The notes beneath the pieces were generated by a model. The model worked only from the letters and a program-made list of their open reading frames with translations, was not told the origin of the DNA and searched no databases. Below, in pieces: positions 29,479 to 38,024 of a stretch of DNA of 64,000 nt. The stretch is taken from NCBI RefSeq assembly GCF_001434935.1, contig NZ_AZEG01000003.1:62001-126000 (forward strand). Direction: 5' to 3'. A program made the position numbers and the translations under genes. Origin of the DNA: Liquorilactobacillus uvarum DSM 19971 (GTDB lineage Bacteria > Bacillota > Bacilli > Lactobacillales > Lactobacillaceae). Position 1 is the stretch's first letter; each line of letters opens with the position of its first letter.

Positions 29479-30435
29479 ATGACATCAGTTGTATTTATGG
29501 GAACACCCGAATTTGCAGCAGTAATTCTGAAAGGTTTAATCAAAAGCAATTATCACATTAAGGCTGTCGTCACACAGCCAGATCGCTATACAGGAAGAAA
29601 GCATAAGTTGACGGCATCACCAGTTAAACAAGTGGCTTTGGAAAATAAAATCAAAGTTTTACAGCCAGAAAAAATAGCTGGTAGTACAGAGCTAGAACAA
29701 GTAGTTGCCCTTGCACCTGATTTGATAGTGACAGCTGCATTTGGTCAATTTTTGCCAAATAAATTGATTGAAGCAGCCAAAGTTGGTGCAATAAATGTTC
29801 ATGGGTCACTGCTGCCTAAATATCGCGGCGGAGCACCTGTCCAGTATGCTATTATGAATGGTGAGAAAAAAACAGGTGTAACAATTATTTTTATGATAAA
29901 GAAAATGGATGCTGGGGATATGTTGGCGCAGGCAGAATTGCCAATAACGAAAACCGATGACACAGGAACTATTTTTGAAAAAATGAGCATTCTTGGACGG
30001 GATTTACTTCTGAAAACAATCCCTAACTTAATAGCTGATAAAATACAGGCAAAACCGCAAAATGATGCGGATGTGACCTTTTCGCCTATCATAACACCTG
30101 AGCAAGAAGAACTTCATTTAAATCAAAAAGCTCAGGAATTAGATTGGAAAATCAGAGCACTAAGGCCAGCACCTGGTGCGTATTTTAAAATGTTCAACGG
30201 AAAAAGGACTAAGTTGTGGCAGATTACACCACTTGAAGAAAAAACTGCGTTGGAAGCTGGGTGCGTTGTAGCAGTTGACAAGCATCAACTAAAAATTGCC
30301 GCTGCTGAAGGAACTGTTTATCAAGTTGATGTTATACAGCCAGCGGGAAAACCCCGGATGAAAGTAACTGATTATTTGAATGGTGTAGGCCAGAATATCC
30401 AACTTGGACAAAAGGTGATTGAAAATGACAAATAG
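29479..30435 (+). CDS. fmt: Methionyl-tRNA formyltransferase
   Basis: Formylates initiator Met-tRNA using 10-formyl-THF. The 318-residue protein has MGTPEFA at the N-terminus, the catalytic HGSLLPKYRGGAPVQ segment (the conserved Asn in INVHGSLLP and the His) and a C-terminal OB-like tRNA-binding domain from about residue 205. It overlaps rsmB by 11 bases, so the two are coupled. Confidence 0.96.
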   Translation: MTSVVFMGTPEFAAVILKGLIKSNYHIKAVVTQPDRYTGRKHKLTASPVKQVALENKIKVLQPEKIAGSTELEQVVALAPDLIVTAAFGQFLPNKLIEAAKVGAINVHGSLLPKYRGGAPVQYAIMNGEKKTGVTIIFMIKKMDAGDMLAQAELPITKTDDTGTIFEKMSILGRDLLLKTIPNLIADKIQAKPQNDADVTFSPIITPEQEELHLNQKAQELDWKIRALRPAPGAYFKMFNGKRTKLWQITPLEEKTALEAGCVVAVDKHQLKIAAAEGTVYQVDVIQPAGKPRMKVTDYLNGVGQNIQLGQKVIENDK

Positions 30436-31768
30436 GATTCAAGCTTCTGTTCGTTTTTTAGCGGTTGAATTGCTAACAAAAATTGAGCAGGAAGGTGCTT
30501 ACTCCAATATTGCATTGGATCAAGCAATTAAGAAAAATTCACTAACGAAAAGGGATGCTAATCTGCTAACTAATATAACATATGGTGTTTTGCAGCATCG
30601 ACTTACCCTTGAATATTGGCTTGAACCGTTTATAAAAAAAGAGAAAAAAATTATTCCTTGGGTCAAACAATTATTATTAAGTGCACTTTATCAAATGCAG
30701 TTTCTCGATAAGATTCCTAATCATGCTATTTTGAATGAATCAATTGAAATTGCAAAGTATAAGGGACATGATGGAATTCGTAAATTTACGACTGGCGTTC
30801 TGCATGCGGTTTTGCGTAACGGAGTCCGTGATTTGAAGCAAGTTTCTAATAATGTCAAAAAAATTTCATTAGAAGTTAGTGTTCCTGAATGGCTAGTCAA
30901 GAAATTATTTGAACAAAATGGTGTAGCCAAGGCGAAAAGTATTTTGGATTCAATTAATAAGCATCCGCATCAAGCAGTGCGAGTTAATACGTCAATTAGT
31001 TCCAAAGAAAAAATCCTAGCTGATTTGAAAGAAGAAAAGCTGGAATTTGAAGAGAGCTTAGTAAGCCCGTCCAGTTTAATTGTTACAAAAGGTTTTGTTC
31101 CTGAAAGCAGAAGCTACAAAAGAGGGGATCTTGTAATTCAGGATGAAAGCGCAACGCTTGTGGTTGAATCAATGGATGTTCAACCACAAGATGTTGTTTT
31201 GGATGCTTGTGCAGCTCCAGGAGGAAAAACGACACATATTGCTGATAAATTAGTTAATGGATTAGTAGTAGCATTAGACATACATAAGCATAAGGTCAAA
31301 TTGATTATGGATAATGCACACAGATGTGGTTCAGCAAATAAAGTTGCGGCATTGGAAATGGATGCGCGAAAAGCTGCGAATCTATTTGCTCCGCAAATGT
31401 TTGATAAGATACTGGTGGATGCACCTTGTTCAGGTCTGGGGTTGATGAGGCGCAAACCTGAAATCAGATATCAGAAGAAAAAAGAGGATTTAATGAACCT
31501 GCAACAAGTACAGTTAGGAATTTTAAATAAAGTTGCCGGCTTAGTGAAAAATGGAGGAAAAATAACGTACAGTACATGCTCGATAATGGATGAAGAAAAC
31601 CAAGATGTTATCCAAAAATTTTTAAAAGAACACACTGAATTTGCATGTGGCAAAACAATGACAATCAATGATATAAAGCACGACAGAGACACAAAAACGT
31701 TATCTATTTATCCAGATGATTACGGTTCAGACGGCTTTTTTATTGCAACATTAACGAAGCTACAGTAG
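30425..31768 (+). CDS. rsmB: 16S rRNA (cytosine-967-C5)-methyltransferase RsmB
   Basis: SAM-dependent enzyme that methylates C967 of 16S rRNA. The 447 residues comprise an N-terminal NusB-like RNA-binding domain (about 1-140) and a Rossmann methyltransferase with LDACAAPGGKT, the catalytic PCSG and TYSTCS cysteine motifs. ATG 30425 follows AAAGGTGAT inside the end of fmt. Confidence 0.94.
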   Translation: MTNRIQASVRFLAVELLTKIEQEGAYSNIALDQAIKKNSLTKRDANLLTNITYGVLQHRLTLEYWLEPFIKKEKKIIPWVKQLLLSALYQMQFLDKIPNHAILNESIEIAKYKGHDGIRKFTTGVLHAVLRNGVRDLKQVSNNVKKISLEVSVPEWLVKKLFEQNGVAKAKSILDSINKHPHQAVRVNTSISSKEKILADLKEEKLEFEESLVSPSSLIVTKGFVPESRSYKRGDLVIQDESATLVVESMDVQPQDVVLDACAAPGGKTTHIADKLVNGLVVALDIHKHKVKLIMDNAHRCGSANKVAALEMDARKAANLFAPQMFDKILVDAPCSGLGLMRRKPEIRYQKKKEDLMNLQQVQLGILNKVAGLVKNGGKITYSTCSIMDEENQDVIQKFLKEHTEFACGKTMTINDIKHDRDTKTLSIYPDDYGSDGFFIATLTKLQ

Positions 31769-31785
31769 ATTGAGGTGGTAGGTCA

Positions 31786-32538
31786 ATGGAATTTGCTTAT
31801 GAAAGCGATATAGGGCACATACGAACTAAAAATGAAGATTATGTAGGATTGTTTCAGAATAAAGTGGGAATTAAGTTTGCGGTTGTTGCAGATGGCTTAG
31901 GAGGACATAAAGGCGGAGATGTTGCTTCAGAAATGGCCGTTTCACACTTAGGATACCATTTTGAAACAACAAGTTTTGATGAACCAGACAAAGGAAAAGA
32001 GTGGCTGACTCTCGAGGTTAGCAAGGAAAATCAAATGATTTTGGAACGAGCCCAGCAATATGAAGATTTGAATGGGATGGGAACTACCTTAGTCTGTGCT
32101 ATGTTCTTTGGAGATGAATATTTGTTAGCAAATATCGGGGACAGCAGGGGGTATTTGTATCGCAAAGGCGAACTCACACAATTGACCGAGGATCATTCAT
32201 TTGTAAATGAGTTGGTTAAAAGAGGTCAAATCAGTTCTGAAGAGGCTAAACATCACCCACAAAAAAATATAATTACACGAACTTTGGGAGTTTCTGATAA
32301 AGCTAATTTGGATGAAAAAATATTAGAGCTAGAGAATGATGATATACTTTTACTTTGTTCTGACGGTTTGACCAATATGGTAGAAGATGAAAAAATTGCA
32401 GAGGTTTTGCGGAAACAGATGAATTTACAGGAAAAATGTCGCCTTTTGATCAGGTTTGCCAATGAAGCGGGGGGGAATGACAATATAACGCTTTTAATTG
32501 CCCAGTCAAACAATGAGACCGAGGTGAAAAAAGAATGA
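31786..32538 (+). CDS. stp: PP2C-type protein phosphatase Stp/PrpC
   Basis: Mn-dependent phosphatase that removes phosphate from Ser/Thr residues modified by the adjacent kinase. The 250-residue PPM protein shows the metal-binding motifs SDIGHIRTKNED at the start, VVADGLGGHKGG (Asp36), GDSRGYLY, CSDGLTNMV and a late GGNDNIT. It overlaps prkC by four bases, the usual kinase/phosphatase pair controlling cell wall and division functions. Confidence 0.95.
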   Translation: MEFAYESDIGHIRTKNEDYVGLFQNKVGIKFAVVADGLGGHKGGDVASEMAVSHLGYHFETTSFDEPDKGKEWLTLEVSKENQMILERAQQYEDLNGMGTTLVCAMFFGDEYLLANIGDSRGYLYRKGELTQLTEDHSFVNELVKRGQISSEEAKHHPQKNIITRTLGVSDKANLDEKILELENDDILLLCSDGLTNMVEDEKIAEVLRKQMNLQEKCRLLIRFANEAGGNDNITLLIAQSNNETEVKKE

Positions 32539-34532
32539 AAACGGGATATATTTTGAATGGTCGTTATAAAATCAAAAATACCCTTGGCGAGGGCGGAATG
32601 GCAAACGTATATCTCGCATATGATCTAATTTTAAAGCGTGAAGTAGCTGTTAAATTACTGAGATTAGACTTGCGTGATGATCCAGGAGCAGTTCGACGGT
32701 TTAAGCGTGAAGCAATCTCACTTACTGAGCTTGCACATCCAAACATTGTTAGCATTTATGATGTTGGTGAAGAGAACGGAATGCAATACCTTGTGATGGA
32801 ATATGTGCAGGGAATGGATCTCAAAAGTTATATTGCTAAAAATTTTCCGTTTAAGTATGAGCGCATTATAAGTATTATGGAACAAATTCTTTCGGCGGTC
32901 GGGGAAGCACATGCACATGATATTATTCATCGTGATTTAAAACCGCAAAATATTCTCATTAATGTTAACGGTCAAGTTAAAATTACTGATTTTGGAATTG
33001 CACTTGTTACATCCGAATATTCATTAACACAAACAAATACTTTGATGGGCTCTGTGCATTATCTTTCACCAGAACAGGCACGCGGAAGTGCAATTACTAA
33101 ACAGTCGGATATTTATTCATTGGGAATTATCCTCTTTGAAATGTTAACAGGCAGGGTTCCTTACCAAGGCGAAACGGCGGTCTCGATAGCACTTAAACAT
33201 TTTCAAAATGAAATGCCTTCAGTTCGGGATTTTGATGAGCATATACCGCAGGCCCTTGAAAATGTTGTCTTGCATGCGACAGCTAAAGGGCTGACAGATC
33301 GGTATGCCTCTGTTAATGAGATGGCTAATGATTTAAGTACAGCGTTGTCACTAGTACGGTCGAGTGAAAAAAAATGGCTGCCTGAAAGAAATAACGATGA
33401 AGAGACTAAGATACTGACTCCATTAAGAGAAAAAGATTTAAAAAGTAATAGAAAAGTTCCAGAAGATAATGCCGATAATACTAAAAAAGAAAAAAAGACA
33501 AAATGGAGTCGGAAGAAAAAGTGGCTCATTTTTGGAATAAGTTTTCTAATTTTTATTTTGCTGTCAACGGCGACAGCGGTTGGCCTAATGCTTCCTAAAA
33601 ATGTTGAAATCCCTGATTTGCGTGGTATGACAGAGGTTGAGGCGAAGAGTACCTTAAAGGATTTGAAATTGAAAGTTGGTAGTGTCAAGCATCGCTATAG
33701 TAGCAAGTATTACTATGGTCAAATAGTTGCAAGTCAGCCTAGAGAAGGGACTAACGTGCGGCAGAATTCTAAAGTTGCGCTTGTTCTTTCAGAAGGTCAG
33801 GAGAAATTTAAATTTGGTGATTATAAAGGGCAATCATATACGACAGTTAAAAATAAACTAGAAGCCAAAGGTGTAACTGTTTTGAAGGAAAAAACATATT
33901 CTAACACAGCGGCTAAGGGAGAAATTTTAGGACAAAGTATTTCAAAAAAAAGAAAAGTTATTTGGGATGATACAACAGTAACCTTTACAGTTAGTTCTGG
34001 AGCGAAAGAGATGATTCTGCGTGATCTTACAGGTTATACTAAAAAAAGCGCTCAAGATTATGCGGATGAACTTGGCTTGACCCTCAAAGTCAGAAATGAA
34101 TCTGCAAGTTCAAGTACCGATAGCTCTGGTTTAACTGTTTCTCAGTATCCGACTGCGGGGACAGTTGTTCAAAGTGGGCAAACATTGGAAATCACACTTG
34201 CAGAAGAAACACAAACCAGCTCTTCCAGCAGTTCAAGTCAAGATTCATCTTCAAGTAGTAAATTAAATTCTTTTAACGTCAGTGTGGCAATTCCGTATGA
34301 TGGTTCTGCTCAAGAATCAGGTTCTGATGAGAATAAAACAAATAAAATTGAGATTTATCTTCAAGATAAAGATCATCAGTTTGATGATGTTTATGAAACA
34401 CTCACAATAGCGAAGGATACTAACGTAACATTGCCGTTTGTGTTGAACAATGGTTCATCGGGTAAATATAAAATAGTTCGGGATGGTAATGTTATTGCAG
34501 AGCGTGATAATATTACCCATAGTGGAAATTAA
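32535..34532 (+). CDS. prkC: PASTA-domain Ser/Thr protein kinase PrkC/Stk
   Basis: Membrane kinase that senses peptidoglycan fragments or lipid II and phosphorylates division, wall and translation proteins. Of 665 residues, the kinase domain is about 10-275 (GEGGMA loop, Lys40, HRD 132-134, DFG 152-154), followed by a basic juxtamembrane segment, one membrane helix (about 332-355) and three extracellular PASTA repeats (about 358-558). After a serine-rich linker comes an extra C-terminal domain of about 90 residues of unknown role. It forms an operon with stp and lies ahead of rsgA. Confidence 0.95.
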   Translation: MKTGYILNGRYKIKNTLGEGGMANVYLAYDLILKREVAVKLLRLDLRDDPGAVRRFKREAISLTELAHPNIVSIYDVGEENGMQYLVMEYVQGMDLKSYIAKNFPFKYERIISIMEQILSAVGEAHAHDIIHRDLKPQNILINVNGQVKITDFGIALVTSEYSLTQTNTLMGSVHYLSPEQARGSAITKQSDIYSLGIILFEMLTGRVPYQGETAVSIALKHFQNEMPSVRDFDEHIPQALENVVLHATAKGLTDRYASVNEMANDLSTALSLVRSSEKKWLPERNNDEETKILTPLREKDLKSNRKVPEDNADNTKKEKKTKWSRKKKWLIFGISFLIFILLSTATAVGLMLPKNVEIPDLRGMTEVEAKSTLKDLKLKVGSVKHRYSSKYYYGQIVASQPREGTNVRQNSKVALVLSEGQEKFKFGDYKGQSYTTVKNKLEAKGVTVLKEKTYSNTAAKGEILGQSISKKRKVIWDDTTVTFTVSSGAKEMILRDLTGYTKKSAQDYADELGLTLKVRNESASSSTDSSGLTVSQYPTAGTVVQSGQTLEITLAEETQTSSSSSSSQDSSSSSKLNSFNVSVAIPYDGSAQESGSDENKTNKIEIYLQDKDHQFDDVYETLTIAKDTNVTLPFVLNNGSSGKYKIVRDGNVIAERDNITHSGN

Positions 34533-34622
34533 GTCTACAATTTGTGGAAGCAGTATAGACTTAAAATTTTTTTAATAAACGGAAGTACGGTTTTTAGGGA
34601 ATCAAGGGGGCAGGTTAGAAAT

Positions 34623-35498
34623 TTGGTAAAAGGACGAATTAGACAATCACTTAGTGGATATTACGATATTGAGGTTGGGGGCGTGGAGTATCGAACACGT
34701 GCCCGGGGAAATTTTAGGAAGAAAGGGCAGACACCACTGGTTGGAGACTGGGTTGAGTTTAAAGCAAAAAAACCTGAAGAGGGGTATATTTTAAAAATAT
34801 ATCCACGCAATAATTTAATGATACGTCCGCCAGTTGCTAATATTGATGCAGCGATAGTTGTGACAGCGTGTAAAGAGCCCTCATTTTCAAGTAACCTGCT
34901 AGACCGACAACTTGTGATGTTGGAAAAAAATAATATCAAACCAATTCTTTATTTTTCAAAGCGGGATTTGCTCACTGCTGCTGAGTATAAAGAAATGAGC
35001 ACAATAATTTCTTACTATCAAAAGTTTTATCAATGTTTTTATTCGCAAAGTGATACCCCTAGAGAAATTTTGGCGGAGTTAAAGGATGATGTTGTAGTTG
35101 TTATGGGACAGACCGGTGCCGGAAAGTCGACATTTCTTAATGTATTGGCACCGCATTTAAAGCTTGAGACAGGGGAAGTTTCTAAAGCACTCAGTCGCGG
35201 TCGGCATACTACACGAAAAACAGCATTACTGCCAATTGAGGGGAACTTGATTGCTGATACGCCTGGTTTTTCATCTTTTGAATTGTTAGATGTTACCAAA
35301 GAACAATTGCCACTGCTTTTTGTTGATTTTGCGGAAAAACAGCAAAATTGCAGATTTCGTGGCTGCCTTCATTTAAATGAACCACAATGTGTAATTAAGG
35401 ATATGGTACAAAAAGGTGAAATCTTAAAAAGCAGATATGATAACTATCTTCAGTTTCAAAATGAATTAAAACGGCAAAAGCCTAAATATAAAAAATGA
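34623..35498 (+). CDS. rsgA: Ribosome small subunit GTPase RsgA
   Basis: Circularly permuted GTPase that checks late 30S assembly. The 291 residues contain an OB fold, then G motifs in permuted order (SKRD as G4, GQTGAGKST as G1 and DTPGF as G3), and a C-terminal zinc motif (CRFRGCLHLNEPQC with His). I set the start at TTG 34623, where KGRIRQ and the OB domain begin and AAGGGGG lies upstream; the open frame continues 27 codons further back without homology. Confidence 0.93.
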   Translation: MVKGRIRQSLSGYYDIEVGGVEYRTRARGNFRKKGQTPLVGDWVEFKAKKPEEGYILKIYPRNNLMIRPPVANIDAAIVVTACKEPSFSSNLLDRQLVMLEKNNIKPILYFSKRDLLTAAEYKEMSTIISYYQKFYQCFYSQSDTPREILAELKDDVVVVMGQTGAGKSTFLNVLAPHLKLETGEVSKALSRGRHTTRKTALLPIEGNLIADTPGFSSFELLDVTKEQLPLLFVDFAEKQQNCRFRGCLHLNEPQCVIKDMVQKGEILKSRYDNYLQFQNELKRQKPKYKK

Positions 35499-35509
35499 GG
35501 TGTGGGAAA

Positions 35510-36166
35510 ATGAAAATTGCTCCTTCGATTTTGAGTGCTAATTTTTTAGATTTGCAAAAAGATATCGGTGTTGTTGATCGAGCCGGTGCGGAATATTTGC
35601 ACATTGATGTTATGGATGGTCATTTTGTACCTAATTTGTCATTCGGGGCGGCTGCTGTTAAAGCTATTCGACCGATGACAGATATGGTATTGGATTGTCA
35701 TTTGATGGTTGAACAGCCAGAAAAATATATTCAACAATTTGCAATAGCAGGCGCTGATGTGATTGGTGTACATGTTGAAGCGACTCCTCATATTCATCGA
35801 GCACTGGCAATGATCAGGGAAAATGGATGCAAGGCTGAGGTAGTAGTTAATCCTGGAACACCCTTGAGTTCAATTCAAGAATTGTTACCGTTTGTTGATG
35901 CTGTATTGATAATGACTGTTGATCCGGGATTTGGCGGACAAAGGTTCATCCCTGAAATGATTAACAAAATTAAAAAAATAGCTCAATTAAAAAAGGATCA
36001 GGGGCTAGATCTAGAAATTGAAGTTGATGGTGGAATAAACGACCAAACAATAAAACAATGCGCTATAGCAGGCGCGACAGTAGCCGTTGCTGGATCTTAT
36101 GTATTCAATAGCGAAAATCCAAGTAAAAGGGTCTCGCTTCTTAAGGATCTGATAAGAGATGAATAA
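35510..36166 (+). CDS. rpe: Ribulose-phosphate 3-epimerase
   Basis: Interconverts ribulose 5-phosphate and xylulose 5-phosphate in the pentose phosphate or phosphoketolase pathway. The 218-residue TIM barrel has APSILSANF, the metal ligands in HIDVMDGHFVPN and DCHLMV, VDPGFGGQ and EVDGGI. ATG 35510 follows GAGGTG. It overlaps thiN by eight bases. Confidence 0.95.
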   Translation: MKIAPSILSANFLDLQKDIGVVDRAGAEYLHIDVMDGHFVPNLSFGAAAVKAIRPMTDMVLDCHLMVEQPEKYIQQFAIAGADVIGVHVEATPHIHRALAMIRENGCKAEVVVNPGTPLSSIQELLPFVDAVLIMTVDPGFGGQRFIPEMINKIKKIAQLKKDQGLDLEIEVDGGINDQTIKQCAIAGATVAVAGSYVFNSENPSKRVSLLKDLIRDE

Positions 36167-36815
36167 TTTGAATGTGAGTCTAATGGTTGGGGGCCCAACT
36201 TCCGAGTGGCCTGAAGATTTGTTTGAAAGCGAACAGAGAGAAAGTATATGGATCGGTGCAGACCGAGGGGCACTTCATCTTGTAAAAAATGGAATCAGGC
36301 CGGAATTGGTTATTGGGGATTTCGATTCCTCTACATCAGCAGAAAAACAATTGATAAAGGATGCTGTTCCCGAAGTGATAACTGCTAAGCCAGAAAAAGA
36401 TGACACAGATACAGAACTTGCGTTAAAAAAAATTATTGAACGGTACGGGTCTTGTAAAATTAAAATATTTGGGGCAACCGGTGGAAGATTAGATCATTTG
36501 CTGGCGAATCTTTTTTTTGTTTTGCGTCCACCTTTTTATGAACATCTGCAAGACATAAATCTATATGATAGATACAACACGGTTAGTTTTTTTAAACCAG
36601 GGACATATCGAATAAAAAAAGAAGTAGATAAAAAGTACCTAGCATTTGTTCCTTTAACTGCAGTTAAGAAATTAACACTTAAGGATGAAAAGTATCGGTT
36701 GAACCAACGGGATTTTTCGGCTCCTATTTCTCTAGCTAGTAATGAATTTGAGGGTAAAACCGCTGAATTTAGTTTTAAAGCAGGCGTAGTTTGTGTGATT
36801 CAAAGTAAAGATTGA
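36159..36815 (+). CDS. thiN: Thiamine pyrophosphokinase
   Basis: Transfers pyrophosphate from ATP to thiamine to make the cofactor TPP. The 218 residues include GADRGA, the GDFDS motif and KDDTDTELA, all typical of the catalytic domain, then GATGGRLDHLL and a C-terminal beta domain that binds thiamine. It begins inside rpe, so the two are coupled; the rsgA-rpe-thiN order is common in Firmicutes. Confidence 0.93.
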   Translation: MNNLNVSLMVGGPTSEWPEDLFESEQRESIWIGADRGALHLVKNGIRPELVIGDFDSSTSAEKQLIKDAVPEVITAKPEKDDTDTELALKKIIERYGSCKIKIFGATGGRLDHLLANLFFVLRPPFYEHLQDINLYDRYNTVSFFKPGTYRIKKEVDKKYLAFVPLTAVKKLTLKDEKYRLNQRDFSAPISLASNEFEGKTAEFSFKAGVVCVIQSKD

Positions 36816-36918
36816 ATTTAAAATATTGATTGAGTGTCATCTATCCTGTAAAGCTGCTCTTGTCAGTCTGAAATAACATTATAAATATTATGTGTTAACT
36901 AATTTAAAACGAAGGACG

Positions 36919-36961
36919 AAGGGACTGGCTCAAAATTAAACTTTTGAACCAGCCCCTTTAT
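36919..36961 (+). terminator. Terminator after thiN
   Basis: AAGGGACTGGCTCAAAA pairs with TTTTGAACCAGCCCCTT with two internal mismatches around a six-base loop. It is about 100 bases after thiN and is followed by a short T stretch. Confidence 0.7.
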
Positions 36962-37152
36962 TGATCCCGTGAAAGTGTTTCATAAGTTAAAATTTTCCAT
37001 CTAACTTTGAATTACTCATAGCAAAGAATAGGTTATATTCGTAATTTCTTTTTAGTACTCAAATTTACCGGCTTATTGCACACTTCCCTTTAGATTTTAG
37101 TTCTCCCGTTTCAAGAATGTTACGTTTTGTAAAAGACGATGATTTAGAGTAT

Positions 37153-37180
37153 AAAAAAAGACTCGCCATTAACGAGCCCA
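37153..37180 (-). terminator. Terminator of rpmB
   Basis: On the minus strand GGCTCG pairs with CGAGTC (one G-U) around a seven-base loop and is followed directly by seven T residues. Confidence 0.8.
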
Positions 37181-37187
37181 AGTTTGG

Positions 37188-37373
37188 TTAAACACGTGTA
37201 ACTTTACCAGATTTCAATGTGCGTGCAGAAATCCAAACCTTTTTTGGTTTACCATCAACTAAGATTCTAACTTTTTGCAGATTTGGTTTCCAGCTACGAT
37301 TTGATTGGTTTAACGCATGCGAACGTTTTTTACCGAATGTCGTTTTTTGACCTGTAATAAAATCTTTTGCCAT
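37188..37373 (-). CDS. rpmB: 50S ribosomal protein L28
   Basis: Large-subunit ribosomal protein of 61 residues, highly basic, starting [11 protein letters not shown] and containing [12 protein letters not shown] and the terminal [13 protein letters not shown] good AGGGAGG site precedes the start on the minus strand. It lies divergent from asp23, an arrangement shared by many Firmicutes. Confidence 0.96.
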   Translation of the reverse strand: MAKDFITGQKTTFGKKRSHALNQSNRSWKPNLQKVRILVDGKPKKVWISARTLKSGKVTRV

Positions 37374-37541
37374 TATTCGTTCCTCCCTTGTTGCTAGGAT
37401 TTCGAAGCAGACTCCTGCTTACTTACTAGATAAAGTTATCATAGATAGTTCGTGAATGCAAGATTTTTCTGTAAAGTAAAATAGCTTGGCAGAGATATAA
37501 GTTATTAAATTAAGGATATGTCATTTTGAAACACCAATTTA

Positions 37542-37571
37542 TTGACATGGTATTGACTAGTGCTTTATGAT
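37542..37571 (+). promoter_or_regulatory. Promoter of the asp23-fakA operon
   Basis: TTGACA at 37542-37547 and TATGAT at 37566-37571 with an 18-base spacer, 47 bases ahead of the asp23 start. A second TTGACT overlaps the spacer. Confidence 0.7.
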
Positions 37572-37617
37572 AAAATATCGTTAATGATTGTGTGAAAAAT
37601 TAAGGAGGCTGTATTTT

Positions 37618-37980
37618 ATGGCTGTAAAAATAAAAACGCAATTCGGAAATATTGACATCAGTAATGATGTAATTGCCACAGTTGTTGGTGGAGCAGCAAC
37701 TGAAATTTTTGGGATAGTCGGTATGGCTAGCAAAAATCAGATTAAAGACAATTTGAATGAAATTTTAAAACGTGATAATTATTCAAAAGGCGTAGTTGTT
37801 CGTCAAGAAGATGCTGAAGTGGCAGTAGATGTTTACATTATAGTAGGTTACGGAACAAAAATATCTGAAGTATGTCGCAATGTTCAAGACAAAGTTAAAT
37901 ATAACTTGGAATCCATGTTAGGTGTAACTGCTAATTCTGTTAATGTCTTCGTACAAGGTGTGCGTGTAATTGAAGATTAG
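37618..37980 (+). CDS. yloU: Asp23/Gls24 family envelope stress protein
   Basis: A 120-residue protein of the Asp23/Gls24 (DUF322, YloU) family: N-terminal QFGNIDISNDVIATVVGGAATE, then GVVVRQEDAEVAVDVYI and a C-terminal VNVFVQGVRVI. These proteins are cytoplasmic, often membrane-tethered and linked to alkaline and cell-envelope stress. ATG 37618 follows AAGGAGG; the upstream in-frame GTG has no signal. It is always found just before fakA (yloV) in this group. Confidence 0.92.
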   Translation: MAVKIKTQFGNIDISNDVIATVVGGAATEIFGIVGMASKNQIKDNLNEILKRDNYSKGVVVRQEDAEVAVDVYIIVGYGTKISEVCRNVQDKVKYNLESMLGVTANSVNVFVQGVRVIED

Positions 37981-38024
37981 TCGAGCGTTATAGATAAATG
38001 GATTACCAAGGAGGAAGACAGAAT

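Larger units (their letters stand above)
36816..37187. other. Intergenic region between thiN and rpmB
   Basis: This 372-base gap separates convergent genes. It holds the thiN-side hairpin (36919-36961) and the rpmB terminator (37153-37180). The rest is AT-rich with no ORF that has a ribosome binding site. Confidence 0.6.

Noticed and set aside
33203-33688. 161-residue minus-strand ORF inside prkC
   Set aside because: It is antisense to the end of the kinase domain and the membrane helix of prkC, Ser/Phe-rich as expected for a shadow frame, and has no initiation signal.
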